The notes under the pieces: generated by a model | What the model saw: only the letters and a program-made list of their open reading frames with translations | Databases searched by the model: none | Told to the model about the DNA's origin: nothing | NCBI RefSeq assembly: GCF_008087665.1 | Contig: NZ_CP042912.1 | Span: 5,208,001-5,272,000 of the forward strand | Source of the DNA: Mariniblastus fucicola | Lineage (GTDB): Bacteria > Planctomycetota > Planctomycetia > Pirellulales > Pirellulaceae | Reading direction: 5' to 3' | DNA length: 64,000 nt | Translations under genes and position numbers: made by a program | Part shown: positions 17,770 through 25,448 of the stretch, piece after piece | Position numbering within the stretch: the stretch's first letter is position 1 | How the letters are laid out: each line of letters starts with the position of its first letter

Positions 17770-18684
17770 CTAGCTGGGCCATTCGAAACCTGAATCCCGG
17801 GCCAACGTTTTCTGCAACGCTTGCGTGCCGTCTTTGCCAAAGCCAGCTTTTTCCAATTCGATGTACAACTCGCGGGCAAGTTCCAGGCCGCGGAGCTTCA
17901 ATCCCATTCGGCTGGACTCCTCAAACGCAATGTTCAAATCCTTTACGAAGTGCTCGACGAAAAAGCCAGGATCGAAATTGCCTTCGATGATCCGCGGGCC
18001 AAGGTTCGAAAGCGCCCAACTTCCTGCAGCGCCACTGCTAACGGACTTCAACACGGTCTGCAAATCCAAGCCCGATTTGAGCGCGTAAAGCAGCGACTCG
18101 CAGACGCCCAACATTCCTGCGGCGACCAAAATCTGGTTAACCATTTTGGTGTGCTGGCCGGAACCGGCCGGGCCCTGATGGACAACCGTTTTGCCCATCA
18201 CATCGAAAAGCGGTTGGACCGCAGCGACCGCATCTGCTTCGCCGCCGATCATAATAGAGAGCGCGCCGCTCTTCGCGCCGACATCGCCTCCTGAAACGGG
18301 CGCGTCAATCGCCGCAACGGATTTAGCTTTCGCGGCTTCGTCGATTCGCACCGCCAACTCGGGCTTGCTGGTTGTCATATCCACGACGATGCTGCCGGCA
18401 GACGCGCCAGCGAGCAAACCTTCATCGCCCAGGAAAACGCTGTGAACGTCTTCGGGCATGCCGACGATCGCAAAGCTAACGTCAGACGCTTCGGCGACTT
18501 CCCTCGGTGAATCCGCCCAGGTCGCACCCGCGTCGAGCAAAGTTTGGGCTTTCGCTTTGGTTCGTGAGAAGATCGTGGCTTGATAACCAGCTTCCATCAG
18601 GTTGCGGCACATGCTCAATCCCATCACGCCGGTGCCAACCCAACCGATTCGCGTTTCATCCGGAGTTGTCAGTTTGTATTCCAT
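17770..18684 (-). CDS. NAD(P)-dependent beta-hydroxyacid dehydrogenase (GarR/GlxR/HIBADH family)
   Basis: A 304-residue dehydrogenase. The N-terminal Rossmann fold shows [20 protein letters not shown]; the substrate-binding signature is [19 protein letters not shown]; the catalytic lysine lies in GQHTKMVNQ. The family oxidises or reduces 3-hydroxyacids such as 3-hydroxyisobutyrate, tartronate semialdehyde or glyoxylate; the exact substrate is not readable. The start at ATG 18684 puts the Rossmann motif about 13 residues from the N-terminus, as in homologues; upstream in-frame codons to 18792 do not fit the family. Monocistronic as far as seen, convergent with the NPYxSP gene. Confidence 0.9.
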   Translation of the reverse strand: MEYKLTTPDETRIGWVGTGVMGLSMCRNLMEAGYQATIFSRTKAKAQTLLDAGATWADSPREVAEASDVSFAIVGMPEDVHSVFLGDEGLLAGASAGSIVVDMTTSKPELAVRIDEAAKAKSVAAIDAPVSGGDVGAKSGALSIMIGGEADAVAAVQPLFDVMGKTVVHQGPAGSGQHTKMVNQILVAAGMLGVCESLLYALKSGLDLQTVLKSVSSGAAGSWALSNLGPRIIEGNFDPGFFVEHFVKDLNIAFEESSRMGLKLRGLELARELYIELEKAGFGKDGTQALQKTLARDSGFEWPS

Positions 18685-19099
18685 TTGTCGATTCTCATCA
18701 GGTTTCGAAACCAACAGGATAACGCAGATCGCGACAAAAGAACCCTTGCCAGGAATACCGCCGGCAAAATGGCAACCCTCATCTGGCGACAAACGGCACT
18801 GTTATCCGAATGGTCATTTTGACTGGTTGGCTTTGGCTCGCGAGATGGAAATCGGATCTGCTGTTTTGCAAAAGCCTCTTAATTTCTTCAGACGGGCAGG
18901 ACGAAGTCACATTGAAATCGTTCCCGCCGGCGTCTGCCTGCGTGCCCTCCTATATGTAAATCGCAAATCTGCCAACCGCCAGCCTCCATTTCAAACTGGG
19001 TAAGCGCGGCACCACACCGTTTAGCTACCTCGCCTTTTTGGTTTCCAGGCTCATCGATATACTGCCCGTTCACGACACCCTCCTCACCCCGCACGTCCC
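18685..19099. other. Divergent intergenic region upstream of the antiporter operon
   Basis: No protein-coding signal or repeat of the known families was found. It must hold promoters for the dehydrogenase (leftward) and the antiporter operon (rightward). Confidence 0.5.
19035..19063 (+). promoter_or_regulatory. Possible promoter of the mrp operon
   Basis: A good -10 hexamer TATACT (19058-19063) lies about 37 bases before the mrpE start; the -35 position holds only a weak TTTTTG (19035-19040, spacing 17). Transcription would start near 19070. Confidence 0.3.
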
Positions 19100-19621
19100 A
19101 TGAAATACACGCTGACTCTCGGCATCGCGATGGCAGCAGTCTGGTATCTCTGGTCGGGCCACAATGAACCGCACTTGCTGATCATTGGAGGCCTTTCGGT
19201 TTTGCTGTGTCTGTGGATTGCGCGGCGAATGGGGATTGTTGACGAAGAAGGCGCCCCGGCGGAACTCGGGATTCGTCCATTCACTTCGTACATGCCGTGG
19301 CTGGCGAAAGAGATCGTGGTCTCGAATATCGAAGTCACGAAAACGATCCTTTCGTCGGATATGAAGCTGAAGCGAAACATGATCGAAGTCGGCGCGAATC
19401 AGAAAACGGCGCTCGGGCGAGTCATCCTTGCGAATTCGATCACGCTGACTCCCGGGACCGTATCGGTGCAAATGGAAAACGATCGCATTCTGGTTCACGC
19501 GTTGTCGTTCGAAGGAGCCGAAGAAGATCTTTCCGGCGAAATGGATCGCCGAGTCTGCCGTTTGGAAGGCAGCAAAGTCCCGATCCACCAGAACCCGAAT
19601 TCTGACAGCGAGGCGAGCTGA
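19100..19621 (+). CDS. mrpE: Na+/H+ antiporter subunit E (MrpE/MnhE)
   Basis: A 173-residue MrpE homologue. Two hydrophobic helices at the N-terminus (YTLTLGIAMAAVWYLW, LLIIGGLSVLLCLWIA) are followed by the family signatures YMPWLAKEIVVSNIEV and LGRVILANSITLTPGTVSV. MrpE is a small membrane subunit needed for assembly of the multi-subunit cation/proton antiporter. It is the first gene of the operon; its stop codon overlaps the start of mrpF by one base. No clear ribosome site is seen before the ATG. Confidence 0.9.
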   Translation: MKYTLTLGIAMAAVWYLWSGHNEPHLLIIGGLSVLLCLWIARRMGIVDEEGAPAELGIRPFTSYMPWLAKEIVVSNIEVTKTILSSDMKLKRNMIEVGANQKTALGRVILANSITLTPGTVSVQMENDRILVHALSFEGAEEDLSGEMDRRVCRLEGSKVPIHQNPNSDSEAS

Positions 19622-19932
19622 TGGAATCGGGATTTATGCATTATGGCTACGTTGCCTGTTCGCTGTCCATTTTGGTCACGATGACGCTGGCTCTCATCCG
19701 TGCGATGCTGGGGCCGACGGTTTTTGATCGAGTCCTGGCATTGAACATGTTCGGGACGAAGACGGTGTTGCTGATTTGCGTCGTCAGCTTCCTCACCGGA
19801 CGGCAGGACTTTATTGATGTGGCGCTGCTTTACAGTTTGATGAACTTCATCGGCATGGTGGCGTTGCTGAGATTTTCACAGCTGGGCTACTTCGGCGAAA
19901 CGGAATCCGAAAGCACCGAGGTGTCCGCATGA
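19621..19932 (+). CDS. mrpF: Na+/H+ antiporter subunit F (MrpF/MnhF)
   Basis: A 103-residue protein with three membrane helices and the MrpF signature RAMLGPTVFDRVLALNMFGTK. It ends in an acidic tail. The ATG overlaps the mrpE stop and its own end overlaps the mrpG start (ATGA), implying coupled translation. MrpF is a structural small subunit of the antiporter, equivalent to MbhB of archaeal hydrogenase complexes. Confidence 0.9.
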   Translation: MESGFMHYGYVACSLSILVTMTLALIRAMLGPTVFDRVLALNMFGTKTVLLICVVSFLTGRQDFIDVALLYSLMNFIGMVALLRFSQLGYFGETESESTEVSA

Positions 19933-20258
19933 TCGTCCTCGAAATCATTTCATGGGCTTTTCTGATTGCCGGTTCGTTTTTCTCGATCGTTGGAGGAATC
20001 GGAATCGTCCGCTTGCCCGAATTTTTCTCGCGACTGCACGGCGGCGGCATCACCGATACGCTCGGCGCAGGGCTGATTTTGCTGGGGCTGTGCTTCCAGA
20101 TCAGCAGCCCGTTCATTTTGGCAAAGCTGTTGATGATCCTGTTCTTTTTGACGATCAGCAGCCCAAGTTCCTGCCACGCGTTGGCTCGGTCGGCGTTGTC
20201 TCAGGGAGTCAAACCGGAACTCGACATCAACACCTACGAATCGAACTGTAACAACTAA
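19929..20258 (+). CDS. mrpG: Na+/H+ antiporter subunit G (MrpG/MnhG)
   Basis: A 109-residue, three-helix protein with the MrpG signature GGIGIVRLPEFFSRLHGGGITDTLGAGLILLG and an SSPSSCHALARSA segment matching the conserved SP-(x)n-HAL-RSA tail of the family. It overlaps mrpF by four bases and is followed after 31 bases by the DUF4040 gene. It corresponds to MbhC. Confidence 0.92.
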   Translation: MIVLEIISWAFLIAGSFFSIVGGIGIVRLPEFFSRLHGGGITDTLGAGLILLGLCFQISSPFILAKLLMILFFLTISSPSSCHALARSALSQGVKPELDINTYESNCNN

Positions 20259-20289
20259 CTGCAATCCAAAACTGCACTGAATCCAACCC

Positions 20290-20829
20290 ATGATTTTCAT
20301 CGTCATTCCAATCCTCGCGCTGCTCGCCATGACTGCGTTCGCGGTCGCGCGGATTCGTGATTTGTGGGCGGCGGTCATGTTTACCGGGATCTTCAGCTTC
20401 CTTGGCGCGAGCTGGATGTTGATCCTGGATGCACCGGACGTTGCGTTCACCGAAGCCGCTGTCGGAGCAGGGATCTCGACGTTTCTGATGCTCAGCACGT
20501 TGGCGCTGACGGGAAAGAAAGAGAAGCCGTCGAAGGTCGCGGTCGTCCCGCTGCTGGTCGTTGGCATCACGGGAGCCGCGTTGATCTACGGCACGCTGGA
20601 CATGCCAGCCTACGGTGCTCCCGACGCGCCGATTCAGACTTATCCGAACCCGTCGTTTGTCGAAAAATCGAAACAGGACATGCACGGTTTGCCAAACGTA
20701 GTGACTTCCGTGCTGGCCAGCTATCGCGGTTATGACACGCTGGGCGAGACCGCGGTGATTTTCACGGCGGGCATCGCAGTGTTGTTGATCTTGCGGAAAA
20801 ACGGGGATCAGGAGGATCGCAAGTCATGA
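20290..20829 (+). CDS. DUF4040/MbhD-MbhE-like antiporter subunit
   Basis: A 179-residue membrane protein. The first ~80 residues form a DUF4040 (MbhD) domain (ARIRDLWAAVMFTGIFSFLG, LDAPDVAFTEAAVGAGIST), which in standard Mrp systems is the C-terminal part of MrpA. The remainder resembles MbhE, ending in SYRGYDTLGETAVIFTAGIAVLLILR. The role is proton/sodium path structure. Here it is a separate gene, as in Mbh-type complexes, which means MrpA is split in this operon. It overlaps mrpB by four bases. Confidence 0.87.
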   Translation: MIFIVIPILALLAMTAFAVARIRDLWAAVMFTGIFSFLGASWMLILDAPDVAFTEAAVGAGISTFLMLSTLALTGKKEKPSKVAVVPLLVVGITGAALIYGTLDMPAYGAPDAPIQTYPNPSFVEKSKQDMHGLPNVVTSVLASYRGYDTLGETAVIFTAGIAVLLILRKNGDQEDRKS

Positions 20830-21296
20830 ATTCGTTCCCGATCATCCGGGTGATCACCAAGCTCATCATCCCTTACATCTTGCTGTTTGCACTCTACGTT
20901 CAGTTCCACGGCGACTTCGGTCCAGGTGGAGGATTCCAGGCTGGAGTCATCTTTGCGTCGGCGATTATTTTGTACGGCCTGGTGTTTGGATTGCCAGCCG
21001 CACAGCGTGTGGCTCCGGTTCGAGTCGTCGAAAAACTGATCGCGTTGGGTTTGTTGATTTACGCTGGAACCGGCGTGGCAACGATGCTGATTGCGAAAGG
21101 CAATGGCCACGGCGAAGCCTCACAGGCCAACTTTTTGGATTACGAATCGCTCAACCACAACATCTCGTGGCTTGGACCGCTTTCCGGGCAACACCTCGGA
21201 ATCTTTCTGGTCGAGCTTGGTGTCGGCATCACAGTCACCGCGGTCATGACGATCATCTTTTATGCGTTCGCAGGAAGGGAGCCGGTGGCAGAATGA
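20826..21296 (+). CDS. mrpB: Na+/H+ antiporter subunit B (MrpB/MnhB domain)
   Basis: A 156-residue protein with four helices and the MnhB signature HGDFGPGGGFQAGVIFASAIILYG, plus GIFLVELGVGITVTAVMTIIF near the end. It corresponds to MbhF. It is coupled by ATGA overlaps to the DUF4040 gene before it and mrpC after it. Confidence 0.92.
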   Translation: MNSFPIIRVITKLIIPYILLFALYVQFHGDFGPGGGFQAGVIFASAIILYGLVFGLPAAQRVAPVRVVEKLIALGLLIYAGTGVATMLIAKGNGHGEASQANFLDYESLNHNISWLGPLSGQHLGIFLVELGVGITVTAVMTIIFYAFAGREPVAE

Positions 21297-21844
21297 TTGC
21301 TCAGTTCACATTCGATCATGTGCTCGGTTTGTACAACTACTGGATTGTTATCTGTTTGATGATGACCGGTTTCTATATTGTTATCGCCCGCGGCAATCTG
21401 ATCAAAACGATCATCGGCCTGAACATTTTCCAAACTTCGGTCGTGCTGCTGTACGTGACGATGGGAAAAGTCCGTGGCGGGACCGCGCCGATCATGCCGC
21501 TGGATTCAGGCCACGGACACGACGATCACGGCCACGAAGAAATTCACAACGATGCCGTCGAACATGGCCACGCGGTCATTGACCAGATCCCGACCAGTTA
21601 CGAGCACACAGATTCAACCGTTCAGCTGGCCGGATTCGAAGACGCTGCTCAGGGGCATGCCGAAGCCGCCAATCAGGCTTCGGAGATCATTTACTCCAAT
21701 CCGTTGCCAAGCGTTCTGATGCTGACGGCGATCGTGGTTGGCATCGCGACGACGGCGTTGGCGCTGGCGCTTACGATTCGCATTCGTGAAGCGTACGGAA
21801 CGATCGAAGAAGACGAAATTCTCGAACTGGATCGTGCCGCGTGA
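21293..21844 (+). CDS. mrpC: Na+/H+ antiporter subunit C (MrpC, NuoK-like) with histidine-rich insert
   Basis: A 183-residue NuoK-like subunit, against the usual ~110-120. Helix 1 is YWIVICLMMTGFYIVIARG, helix 2 LIKTIIGLNIFQTSVVLLYVTMG, and helix 3 begins at the conserved NPLPSVLMLTAIVVGIATTALAL. Between helices 2 and 3 lies a ~70-residue extra loop (about 60-130) with seven histidines between residues 74 and 93 in a His-Gly-His-Asp pattern, plus acidic residues. Such loops usually bind metal ions. ATG 21293 overlaps the mrpB stop; the last bases overlap the next gene (GTGA). Confidence 0.9.
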   Translation: MIAQFTFDHVLGLYNYWIVICLMMTGFYIVIARGNLIKTIIGLNIFQTSVVLLYVTMGKVRGGTAPIMPLDSGHGHDDHGHEEIHNDAVEHGHAVIDQIPTSYEHTDSTVQLAGFEDAAQGHAEAANQASEIIYSNPLPSVLMLTAIVVGIATTALALALTIRIREAYGTIEEDEILELDRAA

Positions 21845-23331
21845 TCGACTTCGCTTCTCAACTTCCGATCCTGATGATCGTGATTCCGCTCTTCTCGGCG
21901 CCGCTCTGCGTGCTGCTGGGAGGCCGGCAGCTCAGCTATGTGATTGCGCTGATCGTCACGTGGTGCACGTTCGCAATTTCGCTGGCTTGCCTTTTTCAGG
22001 TCATACAAACCGGCCCGATTCACTACGAAATCGGCAACTGGAATCCGCCTTACGGGATCGAATTGGTCATCGACGGGCTGAGCGGATTTGTGCTGATGTT
22101 CGTTTCGGCTTTGGCCGCGATTGTGCTGACGTACGGCAAGCCCTCGATCGACAAAGAGATCCCACACTCGAAACACTATCTGTTTTACGCCACGTACCTG
22201 CTGTGCATGACGGGCCTGATGGGCATGTGCATCACGGGCGACCTGTTCAACGTGTTCGTGTTCCTGGAAATCAGTTCGCTTTCTTCCTACGCGTTGATTT
22301 CGCTGGGTAAGTCACGACGGGCACCGTTGGCGGCGCTGCAGTATCTGATTCTGGGAACCATCGGAGCCACGTTTTTCCTGATCGGAATCGGGCTGCTTTA
22401 TCAGATGACCGGCACGCTCAACATGGCTGACATCGCAGGGCGACTGGATGTCGAAAACGGCGGACGCACGCTGACCGTTGCGTTTGCGTTCATGACGATC
22501 GGGCTGTTCATCAAGATGGCTCTGTTTCCGCTGCACACCTGGTTGCCGAACGCTTACACCTACGCTCCTTCCGTCGTCACGGCTTTCATTGCCGCGACGG
22601 CGACCAAGGTTTCTGTTTACGCCTTTATTCGATTGATCTTTGGGATCTTCACGCCTGAGTTCGCGTTTCAAACGCAACACCTCGACAACGCGCTGCTGGC
22701 GATGGCGCTGACCGGGATCTTTGTGGCTTCGACGGCGGCGATCTATCAGGACAACGTGAAGCGACTGTTGGCGTATTCAAGTATCGGACAAATCGGTTAC
22801 ATGCTGTTGGGCATCGGCCTGGTAAGCGTCGGCGGACTGACCGCGACGATTGTGCACATGTTCAATCACGCGTTGATCAAAGGCGGACTGTTCATGGCGA
22901 TGGGTTGTTTCGCGCTGCGAATCGGATCGGTGAAGCTGGTCGATCTCCGCGGCGCTGCGAAGACGATGCCGTGGACTTCGCTGGCGTTCGCGATTGGAGG
23001 ACTTGGCTTGATCGGCGTCCCTTTGACGGCTGGCTTTATCAGTAAGTGGCTGTTGTTGACGAGTTCTTTTGAAGCCGGGCGTTGGCCTGTGGCAGCGTTG
23101 ATGCTGGTGAGTTCGCTGTTGGCTCTGGTTTATGTTTGGCGAGTCGTCGAGGCGTTGTATTTTGCCGAACCGTCGGAGTCGGCGACGAAAGCCGAGGAAG
23201 CCCCGATGTCGATGTTGATCCCGCTCTATGTTGTGATTGGAGCGACGATTGTATTCGGCGTTTGGACGGATTGGTCTGCCGGGATGGCTCAGCATGCGGC
23301 TGAGTTTCTGTTTGCGGGAGGTGTGAAATGA
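21841..23331 (+). CDS. mrpD: Proton-translocating antiporter subunit 1 (MrpD/MbhH, NuoN/M-like)
   Basis: A 496-residue polytopic protein of the NuoL/M/N family, with a GTG start overlapping the mrpC stop. The hallmark segments are GDLFNVFVFLEISSLSSYAL (charged Glu of helix 5), ALFPLHTWLPNAYTYAPSVV with the half-channel Lys nearby (FIKMALFPLH), ATKVSVYAFIRL, NVKRLLAYSSIGQIGYM and FNHALIKGGLF. These carry the conserved lysines and histidine of the proton path. Its position right after mrpC matches MrpD in Mrp and MbhH in Mbh operons. Confidence 0.92.
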   Translation: MIDFASQLPILMIVIPLFSAPLCVLLGGRQLSYVIALIVTWCTFAISLACLFQVIQTGPIHYEIGNWNPPYGIELVIDGLSGFVLMFVSALAAIVLTYGKPSIDKEIPHSKHYLFYATYLLCMTGLMGMCITGDLFNVFVFLEISSLSSYALISLGKSRRAPLAALQYLILGTIGATFFLIGIGLLYQMTGTLNMADIAGRLDVENGGRTLTVAFAFMTIGLFIKMALFPLHTWLPNAYTYAPSVVTAFIAATATKVSVYAFIRLIFGIFTPEFAFQTQHLDNALLAMALTGIFVASTAAIYQDNVKRLLAYSSIGQIGYMLLGIGLVSVGGLTATIVHMFNHALIKGGLFMAMGCFALRIGSVKLVDLRGAAKTMPWTSLAFAIGGLGLIGVPLTAGFISKWLLLTSSFEAGRWPVAALMLVSSLLALVYVWRVVEALYFAEPSESATKAEEAPMSMLIPLYVVIGATIVFGVWTDWSAGMAQHAAEFLFAGGVK

Positions 23332-23479
23332 GATTGATTTCCCGCAACGGTGGCACGGGCGCTGAGCGTGTGACTGCATTGACGAGTATCGCGAACGGCA
23401 AAGAAAGCAGCATGAATCACAGGCTGGAAGCCTATGCCACCGACAGGATCCAAGTCCATACCACCGAAGGAGCCGCAGT
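23332..23479. other. Spacer with REP-like repeat inside the mrp operon
   Basis: A 148-base interruption in an otherwise tightly overlapping operon. It contains a minus-oriented family A copy (23415-23442). The next gene regains a strong ribosome site, AAGGAG seven bases before its ATG. Confidence 0.7.
23415..23442 (-). repeat. REP-like repeat copy (family A)
   Basis: Consensus copy containing ATCACAGGCTGGAAGCCTAT, lying between two antiporter genes transcribed the same way. Confidence 0.85.
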
Positions 23480-24970
23480 ATGACTCCTGAGAACATGATT
23501 CTGATCGCGATGGGCATTCCGTTGCTCGCGGTAGCCTGGGTTGCGATTTTTGGGAAGCTCCCGGATGTGCGTGAGACTGGCTCGATTGCTGCGGCTGTTG
23601 CGACGTTTACCGTTTGCTGTTTGCTGGCCTCGCACGTCTTCGCCGGAGCACGACCGACGGTTTTGATCGGTGAGATGATGCCCGGGTTCTCGATTTCGTT
23701 CACGGTTGAGCCGCTGGGGATGGCGTTCGCACTGATCGCTTCGGGGCTGTGGATCCTGACCACGATTTATGCGATCGGCTACATGCGCGGTCATCACGAA
23801 ATCAACCAGACGCGGTTCTTTTGCTGTTTCGCGATTGCGATTTTCGCGGCGTTGGCTGCTGCGTTTTCTGGCAACCTGTTCACCCTGTTTGTGGCTTACG
23901 AAGTCATGACGATTTCGACCTATCCCCTGGTCACGCATCACGGCGACGAAAAAGCTCGTGCTGGCGGACGAGTCTACCTTGGGATTCTGCTTTCAACTTC
24001 GGTTGCGTTTTTCATGCTGGCGATCGTTTGGACCTGGCACCTCGCCGGAACGCTGGACTTTACGCCAGGCGGCATCCTGAGCCTTCCGTATCGCGGCCGG
24101 CAAATCGAAACGCTGGGACTGGCCGTCCTGCTGGGCCTGTTCGCGTACGGAATCGGGAAAGCAGCATTGATGCCGTTTCACCGCTGGCTTCCTGCCGCGA
24201 TGGTGGCTCCGACTCCGGTCAGTGCTCTGCTGCACGCCGTGGCGGTTGTTAAAGTCGGCGTGTTTAGTGTGCTGAAAATCGTGGTTTACATCTTCGGCTT
24301 TGACCTGGTTCGTGAATCCGGCATCAGCGAATGGCTGTGCTATGTGGCGGGAGCCTCAATCCTGATCGGGTCGCTGGTCGCGATGACGAAGGACAACCTG
24401 AAGGCTCGATTGGCGTATTCCACGATCAGCCAATTGGCTTACATCACGCTCGGCGCGGCTCTGGCAACACAAGCCAGCATCATCGGTAGCGGCATGCATA
24501 TCGCGATGCACGCGGTCGGAAAAATCACCCTGTTCTTTTGTGCCGGAGCGATCTACGTCGGTGCCCACAAATCAAACATCAGCGACATGCGAGGACTCGG
24601 TCGGGCCATGCCGTTCACGTTCGGTGCGTTTCTGCTGGCCAGCATCAGCATCATCGGCTTGCCGCCGGGCGGAGGCGCGTGGAGCAAATGGTTCCTGGCC
24701 GTTGGAACTGCCGATCGCGGCATGTACTTTTTGTTGGCCACGCTAATGATCAGCTCGCTGTTGAATATTGCTTACCTTGTCCCGATCCCGATTCAAGCTT
24801 TCATGACGCCCAAGGGCGAGGAACCGCAGAAGTTCCATGAAGCGCCGATGATGTGCGTGGTGCCGTTGTGCATGACAGCGGTTGGAAGCGTGTTGCTGTT
24901 TTTCTTTGCCCAGCCCATTTACGACGTGCTGCTACCGATCACGGAAGTTGTCACCGAGGTGACGCCATGA
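23480..24970 (+). CDS. Proton-translocating antiporter subunit 2 (NuoL/M/N-like)
   Basis: A second 496-residue NuoL/M/N-like protein. Signatures are GNLFTLFVAYEVMTISTYPLV, GKAALMPFHRWLPAAMVAPTPVSALLHAVAVVKVGVF, NLKARLAYSTISQLAYITLG and IAMHAVGKITLFFCAG. The conserved Glu, Lys and His of the proton channels are present. It differs clearly from its neighbours (about 14 helices), so it is not a recent duplicate. The APTPVSALLHAVAVVKVGV stretch resembles the NuoL/MrpA branch. Start ATG 23480 has AAGGAG at optimal distance. The stop overlaps an ATG (24967) of a short open frame in the spacer. Confidence 0.9.
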   Translation: MTPENMILIAMGIPLLAVAWVAIFGKLPDVRETGSIAAAVATFTVCCLLASHVFAGARPTVLIGEMMPGFSISFTVEPLGMAFALIASGLWILTTIYAIGYMRGHHEINQTRFFCCFAIAIFAALAAAFSGNLFTLFVAYEVMTISTYPLVTHHGDEKARAGGRVYLGILLSTSVAFFMLAIVWTWHLAGTLDFTPGGILSLPYRGRQIETLGLAVLLGLFAYGIGKAALMPFHRWLPAAMVAPTPVSALLHAVAVVKVGVFSVLKIVVYIFGFDLVRESGISEWLCYVAGASILIGSLVAMTKDNLKARLAYSTISQLAYITLGAALATQASIIGSGMHIAMHAVGKITLFFCAGAIYVGAHKSNISDMRGLGRAMPFTFGAFLLASISIIGLPPGGGAWSKWFLAVGTADRGMYFLLATLMISSLLNIAYLVPIPIQAFMTPKGEEPQKFHEAPMMCVVPLCMTAVGSVLLFFFAQPIYDVLLPITEVVTEVTP

Positions 24971-25176
24971 TCGATCTATGCAGTACTTCGACCATGTCGA
25001 ACTCGACTCGCCGGAGCAACAACTTGCCCAACGCCAAGCCGCAGGCGTTTCGCCAGCGCACTAGTTCGTTCAACGGCAAGCCGCAGGCGACTGCGTTTCC
25101 GCCCTTCCACAATCCAGGCACCTTCAGCTCGCCATCTACCAATGCCACGGCAAACGAAAGGCGGATGGGAACCTAA
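24967..25176 (+). other. Repeat-bearing spacer frame (69 codons) linking two antiporter genes
   Basis: An open frame begins with an ATGA overlap on the preceding stop and ends with TAA overlapping the next gene's ATG (TAATG). Its content is low-complexity and partly made of family B repeat sequence (two AAGCCGCAGGC cores at about 25029-25092), with no membrane helix. It is probably not a functional protein, but its exact fit could keep ribosomes flowing to the next gene. Confidence 0.3.
25029..25092. repeat. Two family B repeat cores
   Basis: AACGCCAAGCCGCAGGCGTT and TTCAACGGCAAGCCGCAGGC match one arm of the 2808-2877 inverted repeat with few changes. They sit inside the antiporter operon. 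Confidence 0.7.
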
Positions 25177-25448
25177 TGGAAGATCAAGATCACAAAACTC
25201 CCTCCGACCCATCGTGGTTCGAAAAGAAAGCCAACCTTCGGCTGATGATCATCGGACTGATTGTGGTTTGTATCGGACTGCTGCTCGCGGAGTTCACTTT
25301 CGAGAACGATCACGCACACTTTCCAAAGTACGAAAACATCTTTGGCTTTCAGGCCATGTTCGGATTCGTGGCCTTCGTCGTCATCGTTTTTCTGGGCATG
25401 GGTTTGCGACTGATCATTGAACGGGATGAGGACTACTACGATGGATAG
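25176..25448 (+). CDS. Small two-helix membrane protein of the mrp operon
   Basis: A 90-residue protein with a charged N-terminus and two membrane helices (LRLMIIGLIVVCIGLLLAEFTF and FQAMFGFVAFVVIVFLGMGLRL), then an acidic end (ERDEDYYDG). Its gene overlaps the next antiporter gene by eight bases and lies in the middle of the operon, so it is probably an accessory subunit. I know no named family for it. The ATG at 25176 overlaps the stop of the spacer frame. Confidence 0.8.
   Translation: MEDQDHKTPSDPSWFEKKANLRLMIIGLIVVCIGLLLAEFTFENDHAHFPKYENIFGFQAMFGFVAFVVIVFLGMGLRLIIERDEDYYDG

Noticed and set aside
18602-19003. Plus-strand frame of 133 codons before the antiporter operon
   Set aside because: Largely antisense to the dehydrogenase start and without ribosome site or recognisable sequence.
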